Below the pieces are notes generated by a model. The model saw only the letters and a program-made list of their open reading frames with translations, ran no database searches and was not told where the DNA came from. A stretch of 22,045 nt of DNA, from contig JBBQGT010000050.1 in NCBI GenBank assembly GCA_038323265.1, positions 1-22,045 of the forward strand, written 5' to 3'. A program made the translations under genes and the position numbers. The stretch comes from PNKC01 sp038323265. GTDB taxonomy: Bacteria; Chloroflexota; Dehalococcoidia; Tepidiformales; Tepidiformaceae. Positions 20,972-22,045 of this stretch are shown here, piece by piece. The stretch's first letter is position 1; each line of letters starts with the position of its first letter.

Positions 20972-22015
20972 TTAGGCGCGGATGTCCCGCAGGTGCTGCT
21001 GCAGGTCGATGTACTGGTCGGCGGCCTTTCGAAGGTTGCCGGCCGTGCTGTTGCCAACGGCAACCACTTCGACGCGCACGCCCTTGCTCTGGACCACTTC
21101 GACGAGCCGCTGGAAATCACCGTCTCCGGAGATTAGGCAGACGACGTCGAGGCGGTCGAGCATTTCCATGACGTCGAGCGCCATTTCAATGTCCACGTTG
21201 GCTTTGATGGTGCCGTCCTGGAAGCGCTTCAGAGGCTTGGTGACCACTTTGTAGCCTTTGTCCAGGAACGGTTCGACGAAGCGCTGCGTCTCGATGCTTA
21301 CGCCCGGGTCATCGTGGACCGGGGAGTAGGCGATGGCGCGGATGAGCTGGCGATCCCGTGTGAGCATCTCGAGGATCTTGCGCCAGTCGAAACGGGCGCG
21401 AAGACGGTCGCTGGCGAGTTCCACGTTGGCTGCGTCCACGAAGACGCCGACGCGAGCCGGCGGGGCAGCGGCAATAGCGCCGCCTCCGCCGCTGCCGCGT
21501 CGGACGGCTTCGATCAGCTGCTCGATCTGGCGGCTCTGCTGCTCGATGGCGCGCACGAGGTTGCTATCGGCGGAGGAAGCGCCGCTCGAACGTGAGCCGC
21601 GTGGCTCGGGAGCGGCCGCGGGGGCGCGGCTTTCAGTTGCAGCGGCTTCTTCGCGGGCTTTGATCTCGGCTTGTTGGCGAGGGGTGCCACGCCGGGCGCG
21701 AGGTGCTTCTACGGGTGCCTCGGCGGATGGCGATTCGCCGGCGTCGGCTTCGCTCGGAGACCTAGCGGCCTCGGCATCGGCGGTCGCGGCGACTGCCGCT
21801 TTGGCCCGGCTGGCGCGGCGAGGCGCTTTGGCCGGCGCCGCTTCGACCTCGGCTTCGGCTTCGGCTTCGGCCTGCGGGATCTGCTCGACGCCGTCATCCA
21901 GGGTATCGGCGCCGTTGGTGCGCGCGCGGCCACGGCCGCCGCGGGAGCCGCGGCGCGTGGGGCGCTTCTTCGGCTCGTCGCCGTTCTCGAGGTTGATTTC
22001 GAGGCTTTCCATCAC
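20972..22015 (-). CDS. NYN-domain (LabA/DUF88-like, PIN-like) putative RNase with long disordered N-terminus
   Basis: About 347 residues. Residues 188-345 form a NYN domain of the PIN nuclease fold: RVGVFVDAANVE (Asp194, Asn197), KANVDIEMALDVM (Asp275, Asp281) and VVCLISGDGDFQRLVEVV (Asp298, Asp300). This is the expected acidic cluster for metal-dependent RNA cleavage. The first 150 residues are low-complexity and rich in Arg, Gly, Ala, Glu and Pro (RRGSRGGRGRAR, AEAEAEAE), resembling RNA-binding tails. A short helix (NLVRAIEQQSRQIEQLIEAV) precedes the domain. ATG 22012 or GTG 22015 may be the start, but the frame stays open to the window edge, so the N-terminus could lie outside. Confidence 0.87.
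   Translation of the reverse strand: MMESLEINLENGDEPKKRPTRRGSRGGRGRARTNGADTLDDGVEQIPQAEAEAEAEVEAAPAKAPRRASRAKAAVAATADAEAARSPSEADAGESPSAEAPVEAPRARRGTPRQQAEIKAREEAAATESRAPAAAPEPRGSRSSGASSADSNLVRAIEQQSRQIEQLIEAVRRGSGGGGAIAAAPPARVGVFVDAANVELASDRLRARFDWRKILEMLTRDRQLIRAIAYSPVHDDPGVSIETQRFVEPFLDKGYKVVTKPLKRFQDGTIKANVDIEMALDVMEMLDRLDVVCLISGDGDFQRLVEVVQSKGVRVEVVAVGNSTAGNLRKAADQYIDLQQHLRDIRA
21851..21868 (+). repeat. Hexamer repeat (GGCTTC)3 in the NYN gene
   Basis: Three perfect hexamers, with imperfect neighbours on the left, encode the alternating Ala-Glu run near residue 50 of the NYN protein. Such a repeat can change length by slippage in steps of two residues without a frameshift. Confidence 0.75.
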
Positions 22016-22045
22016 TTCCGGTGAGGGTTCGGGTAGCGTTGCTAC

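Noticed and set aside
1..22045. CRISPR arrays, tRNA or rRNA genes, phage genes
   Set aside because: No regularly spaced direct repeats, no cloverleaf or rRNA sequence, and no structural phage proteins were seen.

Overview
The window reads as a GC-rich, gene-dense bacterial chromosome segment with 27 supported coding sequences, two of them touching a window edge. The gene set suggests Chloroflexota, perhaps a Dehalococcoidia-like lineage. It includes archaeal-type phosphoglycerate mutase (ApgM), several family III CoA-transferases, a LemA/HtpX pair, a BNR/Asp-box protein and a standalone LON-domain protein. This placement is an inference from gene content only. About half of the genes start with GTG or TTG. 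There are no rRNAs, tRNAs or CRISPR arrays.

Positions 1-2050 (minus strand) hold purine synthesis: guaA followed by the 5' part of purD. Positions 2146-8609 (plus strand) look like one compact operon of ten genes: two tandem antitoxin-like genes, a RelE/ParE-like toxin, sua5/tsaC (tRNA t6A37), rpiB, pgk, a small membrane PH-like protein, apgM, tpiA and miaA (tRNA i6A37). The first six are joined by five successive 4-base stop/start overlaps. Central sugar metabolism, two modifications of tRNA position 37 and a putative mRNA-cleaving toxin-antitoxin module are thus physically coupled.

Positions 8671-13999 carry acyl-CoA metabolism: an acyl-CoA dehydrogenase, an orphan FlgM-like small protein behind an AT-rich hairpin-bearing leader, a nitronate monooxygenase-family flavoprotein, and two overlapping family III CoA-transferases. 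The second CoA-transferase has Glu where the catalytic Asp is expected. Positions 14056-16195 are lemA and htpX, split by a RAYT-type HUH transposase gene bounded by a 29-base inverted REP-like repeat (27/29 identical). A DinB-like protein and a LON-domain protein follow.

Positions 17462-18679 (minus strand) are nadA. Upstream of it lie two copies of a palindrome AGTGT-N7-ACACT, 51 bases apart, one overlapping a perfect TTGACA. Divergent from nadA is an arsR-family regulator with a strong promoter (TTGACA-N17-AATACT), an apparently leaderless start, and a 10-base-arm palindrome covering both the -10 box and the ATG; it is translationally coupled to an SRPBCC/AHSA1 protein. A BNR/Asp-box protein then converges on a NYN-domain protein across a strong shared hairpin terminator.
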